A DNA stretch of 64,000 nt from Terriglobia bacterium (GTDB taxonomy: Bacteria; Acidobacteriota; Terriglobia; Bryobacterales; Bryobacteraceae): assembly GCA_020073345.1 (NCBI GenBank), contig JAIQFI010000016.1:1-64000 (forward strand). The letters run 5' to 3'. How positions within the stretch are numbered: the stretch's first letter is position 1; every line of letters starts with the position of its first letter. Below the pieces are notes generated by a model, which was not told where the DNA came from, ran no database searches, and was given only the letters and a program-made list of their open reading frames with translations. Below, piece after piece: positions 9,319 through 18,290 of the stretch. Position numbers and translations under genes: made by a program.

Positions 9319-10455
9319 ATGGACGTCTTAGAGGCGGTGGCCGAAGGCGCTGCCATTCACCTCCGTTTCCGCCTGGACCGGCCCGGAGTCATCGGCTGGC
9401 AGCTCTACGATCCATCCACCGGCGCGTTCCTTCTGGAAGGCGAATGGTCGGAGGTGACCGGCCTCGATGCGGATCTGCGCATCCCTCTGCCGCCCCAGGA
9501 AGGCGCCTATCGCGTCCAGGTCGCGCCGGTGAAGGACCGAGCCCGGTTCATTGAGATCGCCGCGCGAGTGTGGGCAGGGAAGCTCGAGATCGGGGCGCCG
9601 CGTGTGCTGACGGCCGCGTCGGTGCGGCGTGCGCGGCTTCTGCGAGCCGTCCCCAAGGCGTTTCTTCTGCCCGTTTGCAGTGTCTGGCGCAATCGCAAGC
9701 TGATCGGGTCGATGGTCCGCCGCGACATCCTGGCCCGTTATCGGGGCAGTTTCGGCGGTACGGTGTGGACGTTCCTGAATCCGCTGCTGCTGATGGCGAC
9801 CTATTTCTTCGTGTTCGGCGTCGTGCTCCGCACGCGCTTCGGAGCCGACACCACCCGGACGGGGTTCGTGCTCTATTTTCTGTCGGGGATGCTGCCGTGG
9901 CTGGCGTTTTCCGAAGCCGTGGGCCGCTCGCCGTACGTGATCCTGGAATACCGCAGCTTCGTCAAGAAGATCGTCTTTCCCCTGGAGACGCTTCCTGTAA
10001 ACCTGGTGATTGCGGGCGCGGTCACGGAAGCTTTCGGCTTGCTGATTTTCTTGGGCGGGCTGCTAGCCGTGCGGGGGTCCGTGCCTGCCAGCGTGGTCTG
10101 GCTGCCGCTGCTGCTGATTCCCCAGATTCTGTTCACGGCGGGACTGTGCTGGATGCTGGCGGCGACCGGCGTCTATGTGCGCGATCTCGGGCAGGTTACC
10201 GGGTACCTGCTGACGCTGTGGTTTTTTCTGACGCCAATCTGTTATCCCGAATCGTCGCTGCCCCCCGGGGCTATCGGCGTGCTGCGCTTCAATCCGCTAT
10301 TTGTCTTAGTCAAGGCGTATCGCGCGGTATTTCTGGAGAATCACGCGCCGACGCTGCGGGGCGTGTTCGGGTTATGGGCCGTGTCGGTCGCGATCGCTGT
10401 TATCGGATACGCCTGGTTCCACCTGCTGCGGAAGAGTTTCGCGGATGTAATCTAG
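9319..10455 (+). CDS. ABC-2 polysaccharide export permease (Wzm-like) with extra N-terminal domain
   Basis: A 378-residue inner-membrane protein. Residues ~125-378 are an ABC-2 permease of the O-antigen/teichoic-acid exporter type: MVRRDILARYRGSFGGTVW before the first helix, then about six membrane segments, with FFLTPICYPESSLP near the end. Residues 1-90 form an additional beta-rich soluble domain (RFRLDRPGVIGWQLYDPSTG) not normally part of Wzm; it recalls the carbohydrate-binding module often found on the partner ATPase Wzt. No Wzt ATPase gene lies nearby. The 5' side is joined to the glycosyltransferases, so it probably exports their lipid-linked glycan. The start is ATG at 9319 with AAGGAG upstream. 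Confidence 0.85.
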   Translation: MDVLEAVAEGAAIHLRFRLDRPGVIGWQLYDPSTGAFLLEGEWSEVTGLDADLRIPLPPQEGAYRVQVAPVKDRARFIEIAARVWAGKLEIGAPRVLTAASVRRARLLRAVPKAFLLPVCSVWRNRKLIGSMVRRDILARYRGSFGGTVWTFLNPLLLMATYFFVFGVVLRTRFGADTTRTGFVLYFLSGMLPWLAFSEAVGRSPYVILEYRSFVKKIVFPLETLPVNLVIAGAVTEAFGLLIFLGGLLAVRGSVPASVVWLPLLLIPQILFTAGLCWMLAATGVYVRDLGQVTGYLLTLWFFLTPICYPESSLPPGAIGVLRFNPLFVLVKAYRAVFLENHAPTLRGVFGLWAVSVAIAVIGYAWFHLLRKSFADVI

Positions 10456-10514
10456 CCTGACCTGGGCGGAGCGAGCAGTGCTAGAATTCTCAAACGACGG
10501 AGGCTCTTGAGCGA

Positions 10515-11201
10515 ATGAGCGGTGCTGGAGCACGCGACACAACATTAAGGGCCATGCGCGAAGACTGGGACCAGCGCGCGCGGGAGAACGCCGAGTACTA
10601 CATTCATACCGGGTCGAAGCAATGGGATGAGCGCGAGTTCTTCCGGTCGGGTGAGATCAACGTAGCCAACGAGATCATGACGGATATGGCCAGCATATGC
10701 GGCGGGAACCGGTCTCCTCTAGATCTCGACGCACTCGAAATAGGATGCGGAGTCGGCCGCATGACGAAAATGATGGCCCGGATCTTCCGCCATGTTACCG
10801 CGGTGGACGTAAGCGCGGAAATGATCCAACGGGCCAAGACCAATCTCAGCGGCCTGGACAATGTGAACGTGGTCCTTGGGGATGGCGCGACTCTTTCCGC
10901 ATTGAAAGACGCCTCCTACGATTTCGCCTTTTCGTTTATTGTGTTTCAACACATCCCCACCGTCGAGGTTGTCGCGTCCTATTGCCGTGAAGTGTATCGA
11001 GTTCTTCGACCTGGCGCGCTGTTCAAGTTCCAGTTGCAGGGCGTCCAATGGAACCGCGATCGGCCGCCGGACACATGGCATGGGATATCGTTCTCCGAAG
11101 ACGATTCGCGCCGGCTGTGTCAAGAAACTGGCTTTATCTTCGAGCGGAGCGACGGCGTAGGCTCGAACTTTTACTGGCTGTGGTTCAGAAAACCTGACTA
11201 G
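10515..11201 (+). CDS. class I SAM-dependent methyltransferase
   Basis: A 228-residue soluble methyltransferase. The SAM-binding loop is ALEIGCGVGRMTKMMA, followed by the acidic VTAVDVSAEMI (motif II) and SFIVFQHIP (motif IV); RVLRPGALFKFQ is the usual post-I strand. The substrate cannot be deduced; its place after the exporter permease suggests glycan or lipid-carrier methylation. It lies 59 bp after the permease in the same direction, with GGAGG at 10499-10503 before the ATG at 10515. Its 3' end faces the VWA gene. Confidence 0.85.
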   Translation: MSGAGARDTTLRAMREDWDQRARENAEYYIHTGSKQWDEREFFRSGEINVANEIMTDMASICGGNRSPLDLDALEIGCGVGRMTKMMARIFRHVTAVDVSAEMIQRAKTNLSGLDNVNVVLGDGATLSALKDASYDFAFSFIVFQHIPTVEVVASYCREVYRVLRPGALFKFQLQGVQWNRDRPPDTWHGISFSEDDSRRLCQETGFIFERSDGVGSNFYWLWFRKPD

Positions 11202-11223
11202 AACCGCGCGGTGCGGGCGGGAT

Positions 11224-12177
11224 CTAATTCGCCACCGCGTAGTAGCCCTTGCGAGCCTGGACCTTGTAATCTTTGTTCGCCATCTTGAAGTCGAGCTTCC
11301 GGTAACTTCCGTCTTTTTTGGGATTCGTGGGTGTGTACGCGATCGCGTACTGAGAGCGCATCTCGTCCTGGATTTCCTTGAAGAGGTCGTCGAGGCTGTT
11401 CTTGCGATCCACTTTGAGCACTCGTCCGCCGGTTTCATCCGACATTTTCTTAAGGTCGCCTTCTCCGCTGCCGCCGAACCCAAATCCGCCATAAGCGCCG
11501 GGATCGGTGTAGTAAATGCTGTACACGACTGTGTCAGCCAGTTGGGCCTCGTGAATCGCTTGCTCACGGGTCTTGCGGCTCCCGGTGTCGACACCGTCGG
11601 TGATCACCACAATCACCTTGCGCCCCGCCTCGCTCCTGAGCCGCTCATTCGCGGCCAGGTACACCGCATCCCACAGAACCGTGCCGGCCTGGTTCTGCGC
11701 CGTCGGGACCGGACCCGGGTGCAGCCCGCCCACGGGAACGCTCAAGCGCAGCTCCTTCAGCCCGTCTTCCAGGAGCTTGGGGGAACTGGTCGAATCCTGC
11801 AACAGCTCGGAATCCTTGCCGAAGCTGATCAGGAACGCCAGGTCCTTGGGGCGGAGCACCGAGCGGAAGAACGCGCTCGCCGCCCGGCGCTCGCTATCGA
11901 TGAGCCGCTCCTGGCTGCCGCTGACGTCCACCAGCAGGCCGATGGTGAGCGGGAGGTCGGTTTCGCGGGTGAAATACTTGATCTGCTGCTCCTTTGCGTC
12001 CTCGAACAAATGGAAGTCGCCTTTTTCCAGGCCACCGATCAGGGCGTTGTTCTTCCCGCGGACGGTGCACAGGACGTTAACCAGATCCACGTCGACCTTG
12101 ATCACGTCGTCCTGGGCCATGAGGCCGAGCACCAGCACCATTGCCATGCCAGGCAGACACAAATAGAGGCGACTCAT
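11224..12177 (-). CDS. VWFA-related acidobacterial secreted protein
   Basis: A 317-residue exported protein with a signal peptide (LYLCLPGMAMVLVLGLMAQ). A short N-terminal beta region (VDLVNVLCTVRGKNNALIGGL) precedes a von Willebrand factor A domain with the MIDAS motif DVSGSQ and the later VITDGVDTGS. This layout is the VWFA-related family expanded in Acidobacteria; such proteins bind Mg2+ and are presumed to mediate protein-protein contacts in the periplasm or at the surface. The start is the ATG at 12177, not an upstream in-frame codon lying inside the divergent gene. Only ~28-40 bp separate it from the AlkA-like start, so promoters of the pair must be compact. Confidence 0.88.
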   Translation of the reverse strand: MSRLYLCLPGMAMVLVLGLMAQDDVIKVDVDLVNVLCTVRGKNNALIGGLEKGDFHLFEDAKEQQIKYFTRETDLPLTIGLLVDVSGSQERLIDSERRAASAFFRSVLRPKDLAFLISFGKDSELLQDSTSSPKLLEDGLKELRLSVPVGGLHPGPVPTAQNQAGTVLWDAVYLAANERLRSEAGRKVIVVITDGVDTGSRKTREQAIHEAQLADTVVYSIYYTDPGAYGGFGFGGSGEGDLKKMSDETGGRVLKVDRKNSLDDLFKEIQDEMRSQYAIAYTPTNPKKDGSYRKLDFKMANKDYKVQARKGYYAVAN

Positions 12178-12205
12178 ACTTATACTGTAAGACGCTCCCG
12201 GTAAT

Positions 12206-12823
12206 ATGGGGGTTTCGATGAAGAAAGCACTCCACCACCTGAAGGCTGCCGATCCGGTTCTCGGAACCATCATCGAGCGGGTAGGCCCCTACCGGATGCA
12301 ATACCGGGACCCCAACTTCCACACCTTGGTCCGGTCCATCGTCTACCAGCAATTGAGCGGCAAGGCTGCGCTGACGATCTTCAATCGATTGATCGCGGCA
12401 GCCAAGGCGGACCCGCTGACGCCGGAAGCGGTCCTGCGGCTGCGGCCCGTCCGGATGCGGGCGCTGGGCCTTTCCCAGCAGAAGCTCGCCTACATCCGCG
12501 GCTTGGCTAGGATGACGCGGGACGGTCAGGTTCGCTTCGACCACGTGCACTCACTTGAGGATGCTGCGATCATCGAGCATTTCACCCAGGTCAAGGGCGT
12601 TGGTGTCTGGACGGCACAGATGTTCCTGATCTTCGCCCTGCGCCGTCTGGACGTGCTGCCGACCGGGGACCTGGGCGTGCGGGCGGCGATCAAGAAAGCC
12701 TACAATCTGCCGGAACTACCCTCGCCGGCGGAGATGGAAAAGATCGCGGCGGCCTGGCGGCCGTACTGTTCGGTGGCGTCCTGGTATCTGTGGCGAAGCC
12801 TGGACAATCAAGGCGCGATGTAG
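12206..12823 (+). CDS. AlkA-type DNA-3-methyladenine glycosylase (HhH-GPD)
   Basis: A 205-residue base-excision DNA glycosylase. The helix-hairpin-helix is QVKGVGVWTAQMFL, and the catalytic Asp is in LPTGDLGVR (D155). The N-terminal HTLVRSIVYQQLSGKAA is the standard first helix of the HhH-GPD fold. There is no C-terminal FCL iron-sulfur motif, so it belongs to the AlkA/Mag group removing alkylated purines rather than Nth/MutY. Two starts are possible, ATG 12206 or ATG 12218; the second has a GGGGG run six bases upstream. YebC follows 74 bp downstream in the same direction. Confidence 0.88.
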   Translation: MGVSMKKALHHLKAADPVLGTIIERVGPYRMQYRDPNFHTLVRSIVYQQLSGKAALTIFNRLIAAAKADPLTPEAVLRLRPVRMRALGLSQQKLAYIRGLARMTRDGQVRFDHVHSLEDAAIIEHFTQVKGVGVWTAQMFLIFALRRLDVLPTGDLGVRAAIKKAYNLPELPSPAEMEKIAAAWRPYCSVASWYLWRSLDNQGAM

Positions 12824-12897
12824 GGACCGCCCGCCCCACATGATATCTTTAAGAGTTGGGCTCCCCAGATGGGTTTCGATGAGCCCGCGAGGATTGT

Positions 12898-13644
12898 ATG
12901 TCTGGACACTCAAAATGGGCGACTATCAAGCACAAGAAGGGCGCGCTTGACGCCAAACGCGGGAGAATCTTCACCCGCGTGATCAAGGAAATCATGATCG
13001 CTGCCCGTAACGGCGGCGATCCCGATATGAACCCGCGGCTCCGTACCGCGATCACCGCGGCCAAGGCCGTCAGTATGCCCGCCGACAACATCAAACGCGC
13101 CATCCTGCGCGGCACGGGCGAGCTCGAAGGCGGCCAGATCGACGAGATCATGTTCGAGGGTTACGGTCCCGGCGGCGCGGCGGTGCTGGTGATGGTGGCT
13201 ACCGACAATCGCAACCGCACGGTCAGCGATATCCGCCACATCTTCTCGAAACAAGGCGGAAACCTGGGCGAGCAGGGCAGCGTCGCATGGATGTTCGAGC
13301 GCAAGAGTGAGATCGTGATTGAGGGCGATAAAGCCACCGAAGACCAGCTTATGACCCTGGTGCTGGACGCAGGCGCCGAGGACCTCCGCAACGACGGGGG
13401 CAACTGGGAAGTGATCTCCGCTCCGGAATCGCATGACAAGGTGCTTGAGGCGATTCAGAAAGCAGGCATCCCCACGGATTCCGCGGCCATTGGCATGGTG
13501 CCCAAGAATCTCATGAAGCTGGAGGGTAAGAACGCCAGCGGCATGCTCAGGTTGAGCGAGGCTTTGGAAGAGCACGACGATGTGCAGAACGTGTATTCCA
13601 ACTTCGACATCGACGAAAAGGAGATGGAGGCCCTCGCGTCCTGA
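12898..13644 (+). CDS. yebC: YebC/PmpR-family protein
   Basis: A 248-residue, full-length YebC family member. The signature N-terminus [20 protein letters not shown] is intact, as are NIKRAI and the central [12 protein letters not shown]. The family has been described as transcriptional regulators, and more recently some members as translation factors easing ribosome stalling at prolines; the sequence does not decide which. It is followed after 41 bp by ruvC, an arrangement seen in many bacteria (yebC-ruvCAB), linking it to the recombination operon. The start ATG at 12898 is unambiguous. Confidence 0.95.
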   Translation: MSGHSKWATIKHKKGALDAKRGRIFTRVIKEIMIAARNGGDPDMNPRLRTAITAAKAVSMPADNIKRAILRGTGELEGGQIDEIMFEGYGPGGAAVLVMVATDNRNRTVSDIRHIFSKQGGNLGEQGSVAWMFERKSEIVIEGDKATEDQLMTLVLDAGAEDLRNDGGNWEVISAPESHDKVLEAIQKAGIPTDSAAIGMVPKNLMKLEGKNASGMLRLSEALEEHDDVQNVYSNFDIDEKEMEALAS

Positions 13645-13685
13645 TCGCACGCGGGCGTGCGGATTGGGAAACGGGCCGTCGAATC

Positions 13686-14180
13686 GTGCGTGTTCTGGGA
13701 ATCGACTGCGGGACCGAGCGCACTGGCTGGGGCGTGATCGAAAGCGACGGCCGCAGTCATCGCGTTCTCGCGCATGGCGTGATCCGCACGGCGGTCAAAA
13801 CGCCTCTGGAGCAGCGGCTGGCCGCGATCGCTCAAGGATTGCGAGCCGTTCTGCGGAGTCACCAACCCGACGCGGCTGCGGTGGAAGAAGTTTTCTATTC
13901 GCAGAACGTCAAAACCGCGCTGAAGCTGGCCCACGTGCGCGGCGTCGCCTTGCTGGCCATCGCCGAGGCCCAAATCTCCCTGGGCGAGTATTCTCCACTG
14001 GCGATCAAGGTCAGCGTGGTTGGATACGGCCGGGCCGAAAAACAGCAGGTGCAGATGATGGTCCGAACGCTCACGGGCCTCCAGGGAGTCATCGAAACAG
14101 AGGATGCCTCCGACGCACTGGCAGTCGCCATCTGCCACGCGACCACCAGGTCCCGGGCAGCGTTGGGGGTCGGCTCGTGA
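13686..14180 (+). CDS. ruvC: Holliday junction resolvase RuvC
   Basis: A 164-residue RuvC endonuclease. Catalytic acidic residues are present: D7 in [16 protein letters not shown]67/E68 in [12 protein letters not shown], and the C-terminal pair in [15 protein letters not shown]. It cleaves Holliday junctions symmetrically with Mg2+ as a homodimer together with RuvAB; ruvA and ruvB are not here. The GTG at 13686 is the start, directly before the conserved first strand. Its stop overlaps the following GTG as GTGA (14177-14180), so the next gene is translationally coupled. Confidence 0.95.
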   Translation: MRVLGIDCGTERTGWGVIESDGRSHRVLAHGVIRTAVKTPLEQRLAAIAQGLRAVLRSHQPDAAAVEEVFYSQNVKTALKLAHVRGVALLAIAEAQISLGEYSPLAIKVSVVGYGRAEKQQVQMMVRTLTGLQGVIETEDASDALAVAICHATTRSRAALGVGS

Positions 14181-14803
14181 AGCGCTTGGTGCTGTTTGCG
14201 GTAATTACAGGGTTTGCCCTGGGAGCCGATTTGCCGCGCGTTTCCTACACCAAGATCTTTCCGGGATCCGAACCCGCATACATGGCCATCACCATGGACA
14301 AAGGCGGGGCCGTCACTTACAAGGAAGCCAAGGACGAAGAGCCCGAGACGTTCAAGCTGGAAGCGGACGCGGTACAGGCGATTTTCGATCTGGTGGACAA
14401 GCTCGACCATTTCAAACGCCCGCTCGAGAGCGGTCTGAAGGTCGCGAAAACCGGCGATAAGACGTTTCGCTGGGAAAATGGCGCGGAATCGAACGAGGCC
14501 AAGTTTAACTACTCTCTGGACGAAAACGCCAAAGTATTGCAGGACTGGTTCGAGCGCATCTCGGAGAGCGAGCGGGCGCTGATGGTGCTGCGGCGCGCGA
14601 TCCGCTTCGACAAGTTGGGTGTCAATGATGCAGTGCTGCGCGTCGATACGGCTTTCTTTCAGAAACGTTTGGTGGGCCGCGAGCAGTTCGTGCCTCTGCT
14701 TGACCGGATCGCCAAGAACGAAAGTTTCGTTAACCTTGCTCGGGACCGGGCCGCCCGGCTGGCGGACGCGCTGCGTGCCGCTGGAAAGGCCGCTTTGGAA
14801 TGA
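14177..14803 (+). CDS. secreted protein of unknown function downstream of ruvC
   Basis: A 208-residue exported protein; residues 1-17 ([17 protein letters not shown]) are a signal peptide. The mature protein is mixed alpha/beta with [17 protein letters not shown] near the start and an Arg/Ala-rich C-terminal helix region. I do not recognise a family. It is coupled at both ends: GTGA overlap with ruvC and ATGA overlap with the TPR-TlpA gene (14800-14803). The same reading frame is open upstream through ruvC, but that part is out of frame with ruvC and is an artefact. Confidence 0.7.
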   Translation: MKRLVLFAVITGFALGADLPRVSYTKIFPGSEPAYMAITMDKGGAVTYKEAKDEEPETFKLEADAVQAIFDLVDKLDHFKRPLESGLKVAKTGDKTFRWENGAESNEAKFNYSLDENAKVLQDWFERISESERALMVLRRAIRFDKLGVNDAVLRVDTAFFQKRLVGREQFVPLLDRIAKNESFVNLARDRAARLADALRAAGKAALE

Positions 14804-16062
14804 AACGTGCCGTTCTGGTCATCTTGTGCGCGTGGACAGCCCTGGCTCAGCAATCCGAGCCGTCCGTTCAAGAGCAGCAGGACCTGATGCGCGCCCTGGG
14901 CGAAAACACCAGCCCGGTGGACCTGATGCGCGCCCTGGAAGCGCACCTCGACAAGTATCCGAACACAACGCAGCGCGCCGACCTGGAGCGCAGCATCGCG
15001 AAGGCGGCCATCGAGAGCAACGATCTTCCCATGATCGCCAAATACGGTGAATCGGCGGTGGCCAGCTCGGCGGATGATTTTCTGCTTCTGGACCGGCTGG
15101 CCTACGCGTTTTTGATCCTGGGAGGCGACGAGAACGCCGCGAAGGCGTATAAGTACGCTCGCGCATTTGAAGATCTGGTAGACAAGATGCCGGTGGCCAC
15201 CGGCAAAGACGCCGCGCGGCGGCAAGACGAGCAGGAGCGCGCCATCGGCCATGCCTTGATGTATCAGGCACGCGCCCGGACCATCCAGAAAGACCATGCG
15301 GACGCCCTCCGGCTGGCGGCCCGCGCGTTTTCGGCCTATCCCAGCGAGGAGACCGCTCGCGAATGGGCGGAAGTTCTGCTGAGCATGGACCGGCAAGCAG
15401 AAGCGATCGAGCACCTGGCCGAGGCGTTCGTCGTCCCGGATGCCAATGCCACCGATGAAAAACGTCAGGGTGACCGGCTGCTCCTGGGCGAGCTGTACGC
15501 CAAGCTGCACGGATCGGAGAAGGGTTTGGGCGATCTGGTGCTTTCGGTTTACGACCGGGTTTCGACGACAGTAGAGACGCGCCGTAAGAAACTGCTGGCG
15601 CTGGATCCGAATTCCGCTCTCGCGGATCCGATGGAGTTTACCGTTACTGGGCTGGACGGGAAGAAGCTCCTGTTGGAAAGCCTGAAAGGCAAGCTTCTGG
15701 TCATGGACTTTTGGGCCACCTGGTGTGTTCCGTGCCGGGTGCAGCATCCGTTGTATGAAACCCTTCGCCAGCGATTCGGCGCGCGCGGGGACGTTGTATT
15801 CCTGGAAATGAATGCCGACGAAGACCGCACCGTAGTGGAACCTTTCCTGACCGCCGAGAAGTGGGACAAGGCAGTCTATTTCGAAGACGGGCTAGCCCGG
15901 CTGCTGAACGTGATGAATATCCCCACCACGATCCTGATCGACAAGAGCGGCCGGATCGCCAGCCGGATGGACGGCTTCGATCCATCCACGTTTCTGGAGC
16001 TGATGATGGGCCGTATTCAGTCGATGCTCGGCGATTCCGCGCCGGCGGCCAAAACACAGTAG
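14800..16062 (+). CDS. periplasmic TPR protein with C-terminal TlpA-like thioredoxin domain
   Basis: A 420-residue exported protein. A signal peptide ([15 protein letters not shown]) leads a helical repeat region (~20-270), with [20 protein letters not shown]-like TPR helices. Residues ~285-410 form a thioredoxin fold of the TlpA/ResA type: [15 protein letters not shown] with CVPC at C309-C312 and the cis-Pro region [13 protein letters not shown]. It should be a membrane-side thiol-disulfide reductase with a built-in protein-binding arm. Its 5' end contains an exact 19 bp direct repeat, GACCTGATGCGCGCCCTGG, at 14881 and 14920 (39 bp apart, encoding DLMRALG/E twice). It overlaps the upstream gene by four bases. 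Confidence 0.85.
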   Translation: MKRAVLVILCAWTALAQQSEPSVQEQQDLMRALGENTSPVDLMRALEAHLDKYPNTTQRADLERSIAKAAIESNDLPMIAKYGESAVASSADDFLLLDRLAYAFLILGGDENAAKAYKYARAFEDLVDKMPVATGKDAARRQDEQERAIGHALMYQARARTIQKDHADALRLAARAFSAYPSEETAREWAEVLLSMDRQAEAIEHLAEAFVVPDANATDEKRQGDRLLLGELYAKLHGSEKGLGDLVLSVYDRVSTTVETRRKKLLALDPNSALADPMEFTVTGLDGKKLLLESLKGKLLVMDFWATWCVPCRVQHPLYETLRQRFGARGDVVFLEMNADEDRTVVEPFLTAEKWDKAVYFEDGLARLLNVMNIPTTILIDKSGRIASRMDGFDPSTFLELMMGRIQSMLGDSAPAAKTQ

Positions 16063-16069
16063 CTGCGAG

Positions 16070-17239
16070 ATGAGTTTCGGCCGCGTCACCTGGATTGTTC
16101 TCGATAGTGTCGGTATCGGCGAAATGCCCGACGCCGCCCAGTACGGCGACCAGGGCAGCGACACGCTGGGGCACATCGCGCAGAGCCGCAAGCTGCACCT
16201 TGATAATCTCTGCCGGCTGGGGCTGGGGAACATCCGGCCCCTGAACCGTCTGCCGCCCGATGCGGCGCCGCAAGGGTCTTTTGGACGATGCTCACTGGCT
16301 TCGCCAGGCAAGGACACGACCACGGGCCACTGGGAAATGGCGGGGATTCACCTGGTGAAACCGTTTCCGGTTTACCCCAATGGTTTTCCACCCGAGGTGA
16401 TGGAGGAATTCGAGCGCCGGATCGGGCGCGCCACGCTCGGCAACAAGGCCGCGTCGGGGACCGAGATCATCAAAGAATTGGGCGAGGAGCACATGCGCAC
16501 GGGCTCGCCCATTGTGTACACTTCGGCCGATAGCGTATTCCAGGTGGCCGCGCACGAAGAGGTCATCACGCTGTACGAGCTTTACAAAATCTGTGAAACC
16601 GCTCGGGAGATCCTGCGCGGAAAACATGAAGTGGGGCGCGTCATCGCGCGGCCCTTTATCGGATCGCCTGGGTCTTTCACCCGCACGCCCAATCGCCATG
16701 ACTACGCCGTTCCGCCGCCCAAGGGCATGCTGCTTGATCGCCTCCAGGAACGGGGCGTGGAGGTGTTCGCGGTGGGTAAGATTTTCGACGTGTTCCTGGG
16801 GCGGGGCATCCGGGATTACGAAAAAACCAAATCCAACGCCGACGGCATGGAAAAGACGCTCCAGGCGATGGACTCGCTCGCCCGCGGCATGATTTTCGTC
16901 AACTTAGTCGATTTCGACCAACTGTACGGGCATCGCAACGACGTGGAAGGCTACGCGCGGGCCCTGGAGGCCGTGGACGACTGGCTTCCTTCGCTCGAAG
17001 CCCGTCTGGGCCCGGATGACCTGCTGATCCTGACCGCCGACCATGGGTGCGATCCAACGACGGCCTCCACCGATCACAGCCGCGAGTACGTGCCGCTGCT
17101 GGTCTATGGAAAGCGCGCGAAGGCGGGAGTCGATCTCGGGACGCGGAAGACGCTATCCGACATCGGTCAGACGGTGGCGGAGAATTTCGGGACCCGGATC
17201 GTTACGGGCGAGAGCTTCCTGCCCCAGATTTCGAACTAG
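16070..17239 (+). CDS. deoB: phosphopentomutase
   Basis: A 389-residue DeoB, interconverting (deoxy)ribose-1-phosphate and -5-phosphate in nucleoside salvage. The alkaline-phosphatase-like metal sites are intact: [13 protein letters not shown] at the N-terminus, the phosphorylated Thr in [23 protein letters not shown], and [10 protein letters not shown] plus STDHSRE near the end. Cytoplasmic, Mn2+-dependent. The ATG at 16070 follows the preceding stop by 7 bp. The 3' end overlaps the convergent secreted-protein gene by 38 bp (17202-17239). Confidence 0.96.
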   Translation: MSFGRVTWIVLDSVGIGEMPDAAQYGDQGSDTLGHIAQSRKLHLDNLCRLGLGNIRPLNRLPPDAAPQGSFGRCSLASPGKDTTTGHWEMAGIHLVKPFPVYPNGFPPEVMEEFERRIGRATLGNKAASGTEIIKELGEEHMRTGSPIVYTSADSVFQVAAHEEVITLYELYKICETAREILRGKHEVGRVIARPFIGSPGSFTRTPNRHDYAVPPPKGMLLDRLQERGVEVFAVGKIFDVFLGRGIRDYEKTKSNADGMEKTLQAMDSLARGMIFVNLVDFDQLYGHRNDVEGYARALEAVDDWLPSLEARLGPDDLLILTADHGCDPTTASTDHSREYVPLLVYGKRAKAGVDLGTRKTLSDIGQTVAENFGTRIVTGESFLPQISN

Positions 17240-18209
17240 CGTCGGTCGCAGCGTTGTCTTTAGCGCTGGTGTCCACCGGCTGAGGCTTGTCTGGCAGGCA
17301 CTTGCCCTTACAGACGGTTTCCGAGAACTTCTCGAAATTGCCCAGCCGCCCGGGGTCGGACACGGAAGGATGCCGGTAACTCACCGTCTCGACGATCGAA
17401 CCATCCGGATTCGCGCGCCGCTGCAGAAGCTGCTCTTCTTTGACGCGCATGGTGGCAGAGCTGGTCCCGGGCGCGGCGGGTTCGTACAGGTCGACCTGGG
17501 TCGTCTGCGTGCCATCGGGGAGTTTGGTGGTGGTTGAATCGCTCTGAGTCGAGGGCTGTAACTGTCCGTTCATTCCCGGCTCGTAAGTGACCGTGGATTC
17601 CTTTGAAGTGTCGTTCATCTTGGAAGTGGTTTTCACGGAACGCAGCGCTTCCTGGAACCCGCCCGAGGCGCCGGGCCGGTAGACCGATTCGGTGGTACGT
17701 TGATTGTCGGCTGGACCATCCGTGACGGCTGACCGTTTCTCGACCGTTTCGAACGAGCCGTTCAAGGATGGCCGGGCGATCACTGTGTTCGCGGTGGTGG
17801 TCGAACCGTCCACGCGCGTTTCGATGGTCCGGCGCTCGGCCTCATTCAACCTGCCGTTCAAATCGCTGCGATAGGTTGTCTGGCGGACGGAAGAATTGCC
17901 GCCGGGCAGCTTGTTCTCCTCGATCATCACGCGCTCGGTCGAGGCGAGTTGGCCATCGCGGTTGAACCTTCGCAGGATCCGTTCGGTGACCTTGCCATTG
18001 GCGTCCTCGCGGACGACGTGTTCCACCGCCTGTTCCAAGGGAACCTGGCGGCCGTTGACCGATTGGAAGAGCTCTGTGCGCTCGCCATCGGTGGAGTTGA
18101 AGGATTGACCTGCCACGCGGTTGCCATTGAGGTCCTTGACGGACGTGCTGGTGGCGTTTTGCGCCGAGGCAAATGCCGCAATAAAAGCAAGGGAAAGAAC
18201 AAGTTTCAC
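17202..18209 (-). CDS. secreted repeat-rich protein of unknown function
   Basis: A 335-residue exported protein with a short signal peptide ([16 protein letters not shown]). The mature chain is a series of divergent ~40-45-residue units with the pattern [12 protein letters not shown]...[10 protein letters not shown]...Y.P..NG, rich in Thr, Ser and Gly, with many Arg/Glu-alternating strands; it looks like a beta-repeat surface or adhesive protein. Two Cys close together (VCKGKCLPD) sit near the C-terminus. No family recognised. Its last 38 bp overlap deoB tail-to-tail, and its start faces miaB 82 bp away. ATG 18209 is the natural start. Confidence 0.7.
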   Translation of the reverse strand: MKLVLSLAFIAAFASAQNATSTSVKDLNGNRVAGQSFNSTDGERTELFQSVNGRQVPLEQAVEHVVREDANGKVTERILRRFNRDGQLASTERVMIEENKLPGGNSSVRQTTYRSDLNGRLNEAERRTIETRVDGSTTTANTVIARPSLNGSFETVEKRSAVTDGPADNQRTTESVYRPGASGGFQEALRSVKTTSKMNDTSKESTVTYEPGMNGQLQPSTQSDSTTTKLPDGTQTTQVDLYEPAAPGTSSATMRVKEEQLLQRRANPDGSIVETVSYRHPSVSDPGRLGNFEKFSETVCKGKCLPDKPQPVDTSAKDNAATDASSKSGAGSSRP

Positions 18210-18290
18210 ATCTATAGGCTAAGCCGAAGCCTGAGTCGCGGCAATAAGGGGAACGCCTTAGGCGGCCCATTCCCTTACAATGAAAATAGA

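Noticed and set aside
13580-14176. N-terminal extension of the gene at 14177 through ruvC
   Set aside because: Out of frame with ruvC, and its translation is Arg/Gly-rich noise; the gene starts at the GTG that overlaps the ruvC stop.
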